A stretch of 22,573 nucleotides of DNA from the IMG/VR virus record IMGVR_UViG_3300021959_000430, positions 1 to 22,573 of that record. One strand, written 5' to 3'. Position 1 is the first letter of the stretch, and each line of letters opens with the position of its first letter. The notes under the pieces are model-generated. The model made no database searches, was not told where the DNA came from, and saw only the letters and a program-made list of their open reading frames with translations. This DNA is from a virus. Positions 9,205-16,699 of this stretch are shown here, piece after piece. The position numbers were made by a program, and so were the translations under genes.

Positions 9205-9212
9205 TATAAATA
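9205..9212. promoter_or_regulatory. TATAAATA octamer (plus strand) before the 342-aa fibre gene
   Basis: A perfect TATAAATA reads on the plus strand in the 35-nt gap between the 282- and 342-residue genes, 23 nt before the ATG at 9181. On the coding strand it reads GATATTTATAATATATAAAAAC, here split by the AT-rich run. It is one of five such intergenic octamers; the orientation is opposite to the genes, so promoter function is inferred. Confidence 0.35.
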
Positions 9213-9216
9213 TCAG

Positions 9217-10065
9217 TTAATTATGAAAGCCTAAGAAGAACTCATCCGACCCGCTATAAAACATTCCACCGCTTACTGCTGTTGGTGTATTATTCTGTGG
9301 AGAGAATTTTGCTGTTCCTTCTTCATTAAATTCAAATTTTAAATCTCCTCCTGATGATACAGTGATTTTGTCGTCAATTCCATCTAAAGATATGTCAAAT
9401 GAACCAGTTACTTTTAAGTTATTTTCAGTGGAATAAAAAGAACCTGTTTGTGTAAATATTCCTATATTAGGATCTGTTGCTAATGTTTTCCCTATGTACT
9501 GATACACTGTGATGTATACTTTTTGATTCGATGTTGGTTTATTTTGATCAAACTGCAATACACCTGTTTTGTAGTCAAATTGATAGTCATTAATAGATAC
9601 TTTATCGCTGCCAACAAAACTGCCGCTATTAATAGAAGTTGATTTATATACCACTACGTTATAACCCGGTGTTATATCTTCTGTTCCAGCGTTAGTTAGT
9701 TCCGATGTTGAGTACTTACTTGATATAAAATCTGTTTTTTGATTAGCATTAATAATTTGAGGAGTGACTCCTGTATCGCTTCCTGTTGGTGTTATGAAGA
9801 ACCATACGTCTGTATCTAAATTTGATTTAGTTAGTCTTTGTCTATACCAGTACTTAATAACACTGTCTTGGGCATTTCCATTTTGACTGCTGCCACTAAA
9901 TGGTAGTCCAGTAGAAGGAACTAAATGATCTTCAGTGTATACATCCGCACTTGATATATCTAACGTAGAAGTAAATGCTTCTTGCTGCATAGATAAGTCA
10001 TCACTGGTAAATCTCCTACCTAGTAGTAACCTTAATGCTTTTTTTGTGTTATCTATAAATCCCAT
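9217..10065 (-). CDS. Putative tail/appendage structural protein, 282 aa
   Basis: ATG at 10065 overlaps the TAA of the 886-residue gene by one base (TAATG), so translation is probably coupled. The N-terminal 25 residues (MGFIDNTKKALRLLLGRRFT) are basic and helical, unlike the other fibre genes. The middle is mixed, with YQFDYKTGVLQFDQNKP near residue 163, a phrase that looks like a beta-hairpin of phage baseplate or tail domains. The last 70 residues (LKVTGSFDISLDGIDD, then GGDLKFEFNEEGTAKF) are typical of the fibre class. I do not recognise a named family. By position between gp15-like and the fibres it may be a tail or baseplate decoration protein. Confidence 0.65.
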   Translation of the reverse strand: MGFIDNTKKALRLLLGRRFTSDDLSMQQEAFTSTLDISSADVYTEDHLVPSTGLPFSGSSQNGNAQDSVIKYWYRQRLTKSNLDTDVWFFITPTGSDTGVTPQIINANQKTDFISSKYSTSELTNAGTEDITPGYNVVVYKSTSINSGSFVGSDKVSINDYQFDYKTGVLQFDQNKPTSNQKVYITVYQYIGKTLATDPNIGIFTQTGSFYSTENNLKVTGSFDISLDGIDDKITVSSGGDLKFEFNEEGTAKFSPQNNTPTAVSGGMFYSGSDEFFLGFHN

Positions 10066-12725
10066 TATGATGTAGTAATGTTTATATCTGTTATAGGAGA
10101 TGGATCTCCTTTATATCTTATAATTAGGTAAAATTCATTGTCATCATTATCTAAATACATACCGTCTGCATTCCTTAAAGGCATAGTGTAAGTAGTTGAA
10201 TAGACTGTACCTCCTATATTACCGTATAAATCTATACTATCTGAGAATGGATTTTTAAAGTTATCTGATGTTATGCTTGTTTCTATAGAGTTAGAATTTA
10301 ATTCACTAGGGTCATAAATTCTTGCAGTTGAGAGACTATTATTAACTCCACTACTATCTCCACTTGATTTAAATAGCACTACAGCAGCATATCCATTTGC
10401 AGATGAATCCCAATTATTAAGTGTTTTACCTATATTTACTGTCATGGATGTTTTAGCCCCACTGGTTCTAAACTTACGTATATAGTACTTATAATTTGCT
10501 GGTGCAAATCCTGAGTCATACCAGTATCCATAATTTCCTCCTGGATCTACTAAATACCCTGGTTTTACTTGTAAGTCTAATGTACCTAATACCCCTGTAA
10601 CATCGTAAGTGTTCGTAGTAAATGACTCTCCTGTAAATGTTACTACATTATTATTAACTTTGATTCTATGATCTTCCCCAGAGAAATTTTCCGATGTTCC
10701 TGTTAGACTGCTTGCATCATATCCTTGTGCTCTACTGTAAATAGCCATTATCGTTGTCTTACTTTGACCGAATAGAGCGTTATCGTAAAACTCCTGTGTA
10801 TCACTAACTATATTAATAATATTATTATTCTTACTACCGTGTTTAGCACTTAATTTAAAACTCAAGTTGTAATTTAATGCCTCTTGTTGGTTTCTAGTTA
10901 GTTGAATATTATCTACATTACTGTTAAGGTTAAAACTAAAAGAACTAGATATGAATCCTATATCATCTTTATACGGTATATCGCCTACACTACGTTGAGT
11001 ATTTTTATCAGCCGATAATACTCCTAGTACTGCACTACTATGCTGTATATTATTAGTGTTATGTACTCCAAGGTATGTATTGCTGAGTGAAGTAGCACCT
11101 ATATTATTCCAGTTATTTTCTTGTGTTGTTACAAATAAAGGATTACTACTATCACCGTACCCTGGATCAAAAGCTCCAGTAACTTCTCCTGAAAAAGTAA
11201 ATGTATAGTCTGCATCTAATATGTAGGGTGCTCCAGATAGTGATCTTGATGTTGCTGTTATTGAATTTCTTGTTAGATCTGCTGATGCTGATAGGTATTG
11301 TGATCCTATTCTTATATCAGTAGGTCCATCGTGGTATAAATAAAAGCTTGTTGCACTGTCTACTGGTGTTTGAGTTGTGTATCCAACTTGTGAACCTGTC
11401 TGAAGACCTATTACTGTGTTATCTAGTCTATAGTATCCACTTGCTGATATACTGTTTGCAGCTGTAGCATTGCCTGTGTATTTTCTACCGGTTACTGCTG
11501 TAGTCATAGAAAAATCACCATCTTGGTATGCAGCAGGTATTACTGCAGGTTGAGTAGTCTCTATTTTTGATATAGTTATACCGTTGTTTGTACTGAATTG
11601 ATCATTATTATATATAGAAAATGAGCTTGTACTGTATGTAGCTTCTGAGCTTCCTTCGAATGGTGTTGTACTGGAGTAGTTATCTTTAAATGATTGTGTT
11701 GTTTCTACTTTTACTCTAACATTAGTTGCTTGCCCGCTTGTCAATAACCCTAATCCAAAGTAAGATGCATTAGAAGATGCTAAAGTAGTTCCAGTAGCAT
11801 TAGCTGATAATGTTCCGGTAAGGGTGTTGAAGTTATCTTCTCTAAGTACCTGTGTAGGTACCCTGCTAAAGTGAATATAACGTAGTGGGTTAGTACCTGT
11901 ATAATCACTTCCTGTTTCGCTATTAAGTAAAAAACCTTTTCCTATAAAGTACTCTTGTATGGTTTCAAATGAACCTGTTTTTGTGCTGTCTATATAAGCA
12001 GATGTTCTCCAGTTATTTGATAAGCTTACGTTTTCTCCATTAAAAACACCTGGTAGTACTTGACTTTTATTAACGGTACTCCCTATACTGTAGTTAACAG
12101 AAGTGCTTCCCCAAGTTTTTGTATTTGGTGTAGGTGCTGCTACATCTAAAGATGAACTCATTACACCTGCCATAAATCTTAATATTTCAGATATATGTGT
12201 ATTGTGATTGAATATATCAAAGTATGAACCGTCTAAATTATCTTGCCATTCATTGGAAGTTGGGTAACCTACTGTGGTATTGTTAGAAACTATTGCTGTT
12301 GAACCTGATTCTGTAGTGCTTACTGTTAATGAACCGGATATTTGATGTCCATCAGATCCTGATATAAGTAAGCTACCTGTAATTTGGTGTGTATCATCTA
12401 ATGAATTACCAAATAAAGTTGAACCTGATTCAAATATTACAGATGCACTAACTATTTCAGTGTAAAACTCTTGTGCTTTTAGGGTTCCTTCTACTACTAC
12501 GTTACCATTTTCATCTACAGTAACTAAATCATTACTTCCGCTCTTAATTGTAAAGACATTTCCTGTAGGAGATACTGATGCTGATATAGAACCGGTAAAT
12601 ATAGCTGATGGATCTATGCCTATAAATTCATCTGCGGATATAGTTCCAGAAACTACAAGACTTCCTGTTAAGACTCTTGAGCCGCTTAAGTCACCATCAA
12701 TCTGTTTCCAATGTATTAATGCCAT
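10065..12725 (-). CDS. Large fibre-like structural protein, 886 aa
   Basis: The start is MALIHWKQIDGDLSGSRVL, a divergent version of the WKK-IVSGSD start of the two fibre proteins downstream. Repeated GSLxVSGxI phrases follow. Residues about 78-118 (AQEFYTEIVSASVIFESGS, then TLFGNSLDDTHQITGS) match a module found twice in the 2452-residue protein. Residues about 150 to 886 have no GNVGIGT repeats and seem to be a unique Ser/Thr/Asn/Tyr-rich, beta-rich region ending in RYKGDPSPITDINITTS. It begins 3 nt after the gp15-like stop, so it is in the same operon, and its own stop overlaps the next start. A role as a tail appendage or receptor-binding fibre is likely; I cannot match it to a specific T4 protein. 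Confidence 0.75.
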   Translation of the reverse strand: MALIHWKQIDGDLSGSRVLTGSLVVSGTISADEFIGIDPSAIFTGSISASVSPTGNVFTIKSGSNDLVTVDENGNVVVEGTLKAQEFYTEIVSASVIFESGSTLFGNSLDDTHQITGSLLISGSDGHQISGSLTVSTTESGSTAIVSNNTTVGYPTSNEWQDNLDGSYFDIFNHNTHISEILRFMAGVMSSSLDVAAPTPNTKTWGSTSVNYSIGSTVNKSQVLPGVFNGENVSLSNNWRTSAYIDSTKTGSFETIQEYFIGKGFLLNSETGSDYTGTNPLRYIHFSRVPTQVLREDNFNTLTGTLSANATGTTLASSNASYFGLGLLTSGQATNVRVKVETTQSFKDNYSSTTPFEGSSEATYSTSSFSIYNNDQFSTNNGITISKIETTQPAVIPAAYQDGDFSMTTAVTGRKYTGNATAANSISASGYYRLDNTVIGLQTGSQVGYTTQTPVDSATSFYLYHDGPTDIRIGSQYLSASADLTRNSITATSRSLSGAPYILDADYTFTFSGEVTGAFDPGYGDSSNPLFVTTQENNWNNIGATSLSNTYLGVHNTNNIQHSSAVLGVLSADKNTQRSVGDIPYKDDIGFISSSFSFNLNSNVDNIQLTRNQQEALNYNLSFKLSAKHGSKNNNIINIVSDTQEFYDNALFGQSKTTIMAIYSRAQGYDASSLTGTSENFSGEDHRIKVNNNVVTFTGESFTTNTYDVTGVLGTLDLQVKPGYLVDPGGNYGYWYDSGFAPANYKYYIRKFRTSGAKTSMTVNIGKTLNNWDSSANGYAAVVLFKSSGDSSGVNNSLSTARIYDPSELNSNSIETSITSDNFKNPFSDSIDLYGNIGGTVYSTTYTMPLRNADGMYLDNDDNEFYLIIRYKGDPSPITDINITTS

Positions 12726-12728
12726 CTG

Positions 12729-13952
12729 TTATGTTGTAGTTTTAATTTTTCCTGATAATACTATTTGATCTCCGTTATCTAAAGAGTATTCTGTTGCTCC
12801 TGTCTGAACTACTACACTAACATCATTTCCTGTTTGGGATACTGAGTAAAGTGATGGTAGCATATACTGTCCGTTGACATATAAAGAGAATCGTTCTGGT
12901 CCTGATGAGAATCCGTTTGGTACTTCAAGTATTATAGTATCTTGGAAGATTGCTGCATTGTTTGTAGCAAAATCCGCTACTACAGTAGAGTTAGTAGTAA
13001 CATATTCTAATTGATCCTCCGTCATACCTTGACTCTGCACACCTGAGGTCCCTGAATCAAAGAATCTATAATCTGCATCTTTAGTTTCTGTTCTAGAAGA
13101 AGCTTGTAATGTTTCTAATGTCCCTGCTGATTCTAATCCAAAAGTTACTGATGATTTAGAGTAGTATTTGTTCATACCTGCTAAAGTAGCGTTTATCGCG
13201 TCCGGTATTATATGTCCGTTCATCACTATTGTAAAGTTAGTCTTTACAGCTCTTTCATTTCCTTGAGTTAATTCTGTAGAAGTTGTGTATGAGTCTATTC
13301 TAGCTCTAAAGCTAAATTTCTCTTCATCTCCCCAGTATGCATCAGATGCATAGTTAATAGACTCTATTATTTTGTTCATTTGTTCTACATAATCCGTAAA
13401 AATCATACAAGAATAGGTTAAAGTAACGTATTCGGGGATTATTACACCGTAGTATTCTTTGATAGGCTCTCTATTAGTTAATATACTAAATTTATCGTAT
13501 ATATTCTTATTAGAAAAAGCCTTTTTATATATTCCGTAACTAATCGGGTTACGTGGATCTACTTTATTACCTAGGTTTCTATTTTTTTCTACAGAATCTC
13601 TTTTAAACATAATTAAAGGAGCTTGTATCTTACCGTTTTTATCTCTATGGAAGCCATCTTTCTGTACTGCTTTCCATCTTTCTGGAGATCCGTACATTAC
13701 TGGTACGGTTCCTTTATTTCCGTTCTGTATTACTGTTGGTTTAATTACATTATTAAAGTAATAGATAATAGTTTCATCTATATCTCTTAAACCTATTGTA
13801 AGTTGTTTAACTTTATCTCCTTTAACAGTACGTTGGTTTTCTCTCTTTTTATTATCCGGTATAATAGGTTTTCCTGTAGGAAGCACTGGAGATATCTGAT
13901 CTCTCATTATCTCTGCCTGTTTCTTTGGTATAGGTTTCTTTCTTTTAGCCAT
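12729..13952 (-). CDS. gp15-like tail sheath stabiliser / tail completion protein
   Basis: T4 gp15 caps the tail tube and sheath and joins the tail to the head neck. Residues about 82-95 (GTVPVMYGSPERWKAV) align with T4 RVPITYASKEHF, and about 176-245 (TLTYSCMIFTDYVEQMNKII, then TNFTIVMNGHIIPD) align with T4 MIYELSIFTRYEDDM and LTFEVNGWMYPP. At 407 residues it is much longer than T4 gp15 (about 270): it has a basic N-terminal tail (MAKRKKPIPKKQ) and an added C-terminal beta-type domain from about residue 330 (IILEVPNGFSSGPERFSLYV). The ATG lies 1 nt after the gp14-like stop. The gp13-14-15 order supports the call. The match is from remembered T4 sequence, not a search. Confidence 0.75.
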   Translation of the reverse strand: MAKRKKPIPKKQAEIMRDQISPVLPTGKPIIPDNKKRENQRTVKGDKVKQLTIGLRDIDETIIYYFNNVIKPTVIQNGNKGTVPVMYGSPERWKAVQKDGFHRDKNGKIQAPLIMFKRDSVEKNRNLGNKVDPRNPISYGIYKKAFSNKNIYDKFSILTNREPIKEYYGVIIPEYVTLTYSCMIFTDYVEQMNKIIESINYASDAYWGDEEKFSFRARIDSYTTSTELTQGNERAVKTNFTIVMNGHIIPDAINATLAGMNKYYSKSSVTFGLESAGTLETLQASSRTETKDADYRFFDSGTSGVQSQGMTEDQLEYVTTNSTVVADFATNNAAIFQDTIILEVPNGFSSGPERFSLYVNGQYMLPSLYSVSQTGNDVSVVVQTGATEYSLDNGDQIVLSGKIKTTT

Positions 13953-13953
13953 T

Positions 13954-14439
13954 TTACATTCTCTGTCTATTAAGTCCTACTCTATCAGCTCTAGTTAAGT
14001 GACAATCTACTATAATTGACATAGATGAACCATGTGAATTAGGTCTATCGATGTTATACTTATTATCTTTTCCTAATAATAAACTATTTTCTTTAACTAC
14101 ATCTACTTCGTAGTAGTCTTCTTGCCACATTACAATGTCTCCTACTTCAGGTACCGTTGATATGTCCTCTAAATCTGGTTTTAAGAATGCAAATGATGCG
14201 TTTCTACCTAAGTCTGGTCCAAATTCATCTACATCGTATACTTGATCTCCTCTAGTTATTAAGCAGTTTAACTTTACTGCTTGTAGATATGTTTTTTGAA
14301 GTGCTTCTCCGTATATATTTACACTGGTATCCGCAATACTGAGCTTATAGTATAGTACTTCTTGCTCAATAATGTCTTTTATTAGTTCTCTGTTAACACT
14401 AACAAATAAATCAAAGTCTCTGTTACTTCCGAATAGCAT
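13954..14439 (-). CDS. gp14-like neck protein
   Basis: Residues about 102-121 (VGDIVMWQEDYYEVDVVKEN) match T4 gp14 [20 protein letters not shown] in both pattern and position relative to the FGPDLGRNASFAF stretch before it. In T4, gp14 works with gp13 to seal the filled head and receive the tail. At 161 residues the protein is shorter than T4 gp14 (about 256), lacking most of the C-terminal part. The ATG at 14439 overlaps the stop of the 99-residue gene as TAATG, and an AGGA lies about 9 nt before it. The neighbours are gp13-like and gp15-like genes, in line with the T4 order 13-14-15. Confidence 0.75.
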   Translation of the reverse strand: MLFGSNRDFDLFVSVNRELIKDIIEQEVLYYKLSIADTSVNIYGEALQKTYLQAVKLNCLITRGDQVYDVDEFGPDLGRNASFAFLKPDLEDISTVPEVGDIVMWQEDYYEVDVVKENSLLLGKDNKYNIDRPNSHGSSMSIIVDCHLTRADRVGLNRQRM

Positions 14440-14738
14440 TATTTTTCCTGTATTGTTTCTACTGCGATTTCTATCTTAATTATATTACTGTACTTCTTTT
14501 TTGCATTAGCTTTAAATGAATTAAAAGCCTCTTCTCCTCCTTTTTGTGATATTAGTTTTACTTTAAACGTCATACTTGACATTTCTGATGCTGATCCTGC
14601 ATTAGTAACAGTGGTAACACCCGGTAAAGCACGTAACAGCTCTGCTAAATCTTCGCTTTCACCTTCTTGGTACATTATACGTACCATACCTTCATAGGTA
14701 CTAAATACTATCTGTTCTAATATTGTCATCAATTTCAT
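14439..14738 (-). CDS. Uncharacterised 99-aa protein between neck genes
   Basis: The sequence shows a regular beta-alpha-beta-beta-alpha-beta alternation: GMVRIMYQ, then SEDLAELLRALPG, VTTVTNAG, MTFKVKLIS, GGEEAFNSFKANAKKKY and IIKIEIAVETI. This is the pattern of a ferredoxin-like or ACT-like fold. T4 has no gene between 13 and 14. Both ends are TAATG overlaps with gp13-like and gp14-like, so it is translationally coupled to the neck genes and is likely made in similar amounts. The first ATG (14738) is chosen because it forms the overlap; an ATG three codons in is also possible. The fold is predicted by eye and the function is unknown; a neck assembly or accessory role is an inference from position. 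Confidence 0.65.
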   Translation of the reverse strand: MKLMTILEQIVFSTYEGMVRIMYQEGESEDLAELLRALPGVTTVTNAGSASEMSSMTFKVKLISQKGGEEAFNSFKANAKKKYSNIIKIEIAVETIQEK

Positions 14739-15880
14739 TATCCTACGTGTATTGTCATTGGTACTTGAGCTAAAGTAGCTCTAAGAAAGTCAGATTCTTG
14801 TGCTTGTGCTTCCATCTGTGCTCCTCTTGATGCTTCTTCTAACATACTTCTTAAATTAGTAAGCAATTCTGTCTTTTCACTCCTTGCATCAGCTAATAAG
14901 TCTGCTTGGTTCAAAGTTGCTTCTGAACCCGGTACTGGGACTGTTGCATATTTACCTCTAATGTACCCTAGCATTTCTTTTGCTAGTGCTAAAGTAAATT
15001 GGAATATCCATTGTCTTCCTACGCTATTGATATGTGCGTATTCTGGGTTACTATAGGGTACTTCCGATACTGTGGTTATATTTCCTGTGCTATTATCAAA
15101 GTTAAGTGCTGATTTGTCTGAGAGTTTCATATACTCAAAGTACAATTTACCGGATCTTGTAGGAACTGGGAATACTCTTAATTGATTTTTTACTAATTCA
15201 AAAGTAAATGCTGATTTTCTTATTTGGTCGTTAAACTCTATTGCTTGCATTTTCATTACATCATAAGAAGCAGGCATTAACATAAAACTAATTCCCGGAC
15301 TATGCTTTCCAAATCCAAATGACTCCATTAATCCTTGTGCTCCAGTACCCGTACCAGCGTAAGGGTCAAAGAATCTGGATATTGCTGGTGCAGATTCATA
15401 GAATACTTTTCTTATCTCTATCCCTCCTTCAATTGAGTTATCTACCGCCCATTGATCAAGATCATAATTTTGAATAGAAGAAGTAAGTTCTAATGAACCT
15501 GTGTGTTTTGTTACATTTCCTCCTACACCGGCTTCCGTACCGTAGTTTTTTGCTATCTGTACAAAACGATTAATGTTCGGTTCAACAAGTTGGTTGTTAG
15601 CTGTGCTTCCAGTTGGAGCTCCTTCAAAAGATAAGTAGTTTTCTCTAATCTTATATTGAAATACTTCGTTTCCGTATACAGTTACTGCTTCTTCAAAACA
15701 TGCATAAAAAGATCCTGATTGTAATTCTACATCCATTAATGGGAATCCAAGTCTTTGAGCACAAAATTTCGCTACTTTATCAGCATCTGTTGTAAATGCT
15801 GCATCTGTATCGTAAAAGCCGAAAGGTGTTTGTCCTACACTAAAGGTAGAACTACCATCCCATATAGATATATTAGCCAT
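14738..15880 (-). CDS. gp13-like head-completion neck protein
   Basis: Residues 43-53 (RLGFPLMDVEL), followed by an FEEAVTVYG stretch, align with T4 gp13 RRLGAPIINVEL and IQRALELYG. The C-terminal half has WIFQFTLALAKEMLGYIRG (T4 WVKDYATALAKELNGQILA) and LLADARSEKTELL (T4 LIEEARLEKEALR), and the protein ends in IHVG where T4 ends in ILVG. It is 380 residues against about 309 in T4; the extra length is an N-terminal 35 residues and an insert around residues 90-200. In T4, gp13 with gp14 closes the portal after packaging. The start follows a TATTTATAAATA palindrome by 10 nt, with no Shine-Dalgarno sequence, and it overlaps the next gene by TAATG. Confidence 0.8.
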   Translation of the reverse strand: MANISIWDGSSTFSVGQTPFGFYDTDAAFTTDADKVAKFCAQRLGFPLMDVELQSGSFYACFEEAVTVYGNEVFQYKIRENYLSFEGAPTGSTANNQLVEPNINRFVQIAKNYGTEAGVGGNVTKHTGSLELTSSIQNYDLDQWAVDNSIEGGIEIRKVFYESAPAISRFFDPYAGTGTGAQGLMESFGFGKHSPGISFMLMPASYDVMKMQAIEFNDQIRKSAFTFELVKNQLRVFPVPTRSGKLYFEYMKLSDKSALNFDNSTGNITTVSEVPYSNPEYAHINSVGRQWIFQFTLALAKEMLGYIRGKYATVPVPGSEATLNQADLLADARSEKTELLTNLRSMLEEASRGAQMEAQAQESDFLRATLAQVPMTIHVG

Positions 15881-15890
15881 AGTAGTAGTT

Positions 15891-15898
15891 TATTTATA
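15891..15898 (-). promoter_or_regulatory. T4-type late promoter candidate before the gp13-like gene
   Basis: The coding strand reads TATTTATAAATAAAC from 15902 downward, which contains TATAAATA in the sense direction (15898 to 15891), 10 nt before the ATG. This octamer is the core of T4 late promoters. If transcription starts about 12 nt downstream, as in T4, the message would have almost no leader, so a processed or leaderless transcript would be needed. The overlapping plus-strand TATAAATA at 15895-15902 makes a 12-nt palindrome. Confidence 0.45.
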
Positions 15899-15906
15899 AA
15901 TAGTGT

Positions 15907-16593
15907 CTAATCTCTGAAGGTTTTATATACTTCTAAGATAGGTGCTACAATTGTATGTCTGTGGTTATGTAAAAGTGCATGTGTTGCAAAGCCTTGTACC
16001 TCTTCTTCTATTCTAGATAGAAAAGAAAACCCTGTCTCTCTTTTATCTTTAAGGTCTATTTGTGCCATATCTCCACATATTACCATTTTTGAACCTTTTC
16101 CTAACCTTCCTATTACAGTTTCCATTTGACTATGAGTAACATTTTGTGCTTCATCCACTATAATAAATGAGTCAACAAATGTTCTTCCTCTCATAAATGC
16201 AAATGGTACAATTTCGATACTGCCTTTTTCTAATTCTTTGTCGACTTTATCCTTATTGTACAGCATGTATAAGTTATGATAGATTGGTGCTAACCAAGGA
16301 TCCATCTTTTCTCTTATATCTCCTGGTAGGAATCCTATATCTTCTTTAGACACTGTTGGTCTTGTTATAATAATCTTATCAACTTGACCTGTAAATAGTA
16401 AATCCAATGCTACCTGTGTTGCTACTAACGTTTTTCCAGAACCAGCCATACCTTTTAATACGGTTACGGGAGAGTCTAATATTAAAGCTTTTGCTACCTT
16501 TTGTTCTTCATTAAGTTGTACTTGAAATTTAATTGGTCTTTTAGGTCTTCTTTTTTGAACGAATACTTCGTCCGTATGATGGTTAGATGCCAT
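15907..16593 (-). CDS. phoH: PhoH-like P-loop ATPase
   Basis: A Walker A motif GMAGSGKT lies at residues 48-55 and a Walker B motif FIIVDEAQN at about 143-151, in the arrangement of the PhoH family, along with ITRPTVSKEDIGFLPGD (residues 76-92), another PhoH hallmark. At 228 residues it is close to a bare PhoH ATPase domain. The family is found in many marine phages; its biochemical role is unsettled, with RNA-binding, RNA helicase-like and stress functions suggested. Here it sits between the major capsid gene and the neck genes rather than in a metabolic cluster. It has its own leader between the gp23 terminator and the ATG, and is followed 27 nt later by the gp13-like start. Confidence 0.9.
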   Translation of the reverse strand: MASNHHTDEVFVQKRRPKRPIKFQVQLNEEQKVAKALILDSPVTVLKGMAGSGKTLVATQVALDLLFTGQVDKIIITRPTVSKEDIGFLPGDIREKMDPWLAPIYHNLYMLYNKDKVDKELEKGSIEIVPFAFMRGRTFVDSFIIVDEAQNVTHSQMETVIGRLGKGSKMVICGDMAQIDLKDKRETGFSFLSRIEEEVQGFATHALLHNHRHTIVAPILEVYKTFRD

Positions 16594-16618
16594 GCGTAAT
16601 AACGTTTTAGTTTATAGG

Positions 16619-16626
16619 TATAAATA
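16619..16626. promoter_or_regulatory. TATAAATA octamer (plus strand) before phoH
   Basis: A perfect TATAAATA reads on the plus strand between the gp23 terminator and the phoH ATG, 25 nt from it. The coding strand reads GCTATTTATACCTATAAACT; the TATAAACT that follows is an imperfect sense-strand match to the late core. Because a strong terminator lies just upstream, phoH needs a promoter in this gap or terminator read-through, which supports a regulatory role. Confidence 0.45.
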
Positions 16627-16655
16627 GCAATTGGAAATATAAGTACAAAAAGAAA

Positions 16656-16671
16656 GGGGCTAAAAAGCCCC
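16656..16671 (-). terminator. Intrinsic terminator after the major capsid gene
   Basis: On the minus strand GGGGCT-TTTT-AGCCCC makes a perfect 6-bp stem with a 4-nt loop, followed by TTTCTTTTTG. It begins about 28 nt after the gp23 stop codon at 16700. This is a textbook Rho-independent terminator and would end the transcript of the head genes, leaving phoH under separate control. Confidence 0.85.
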
Positions 16672-16699
16672 TCTCAATTTTATCAGTATGTATTTAATA

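Noticed and set aside
11335-11342. TATAAATA inside the 886-residue gene
   Set aside because: It lies within coding sequence (codons of FYLYHDG) with no gene start nearby; taken as chance.
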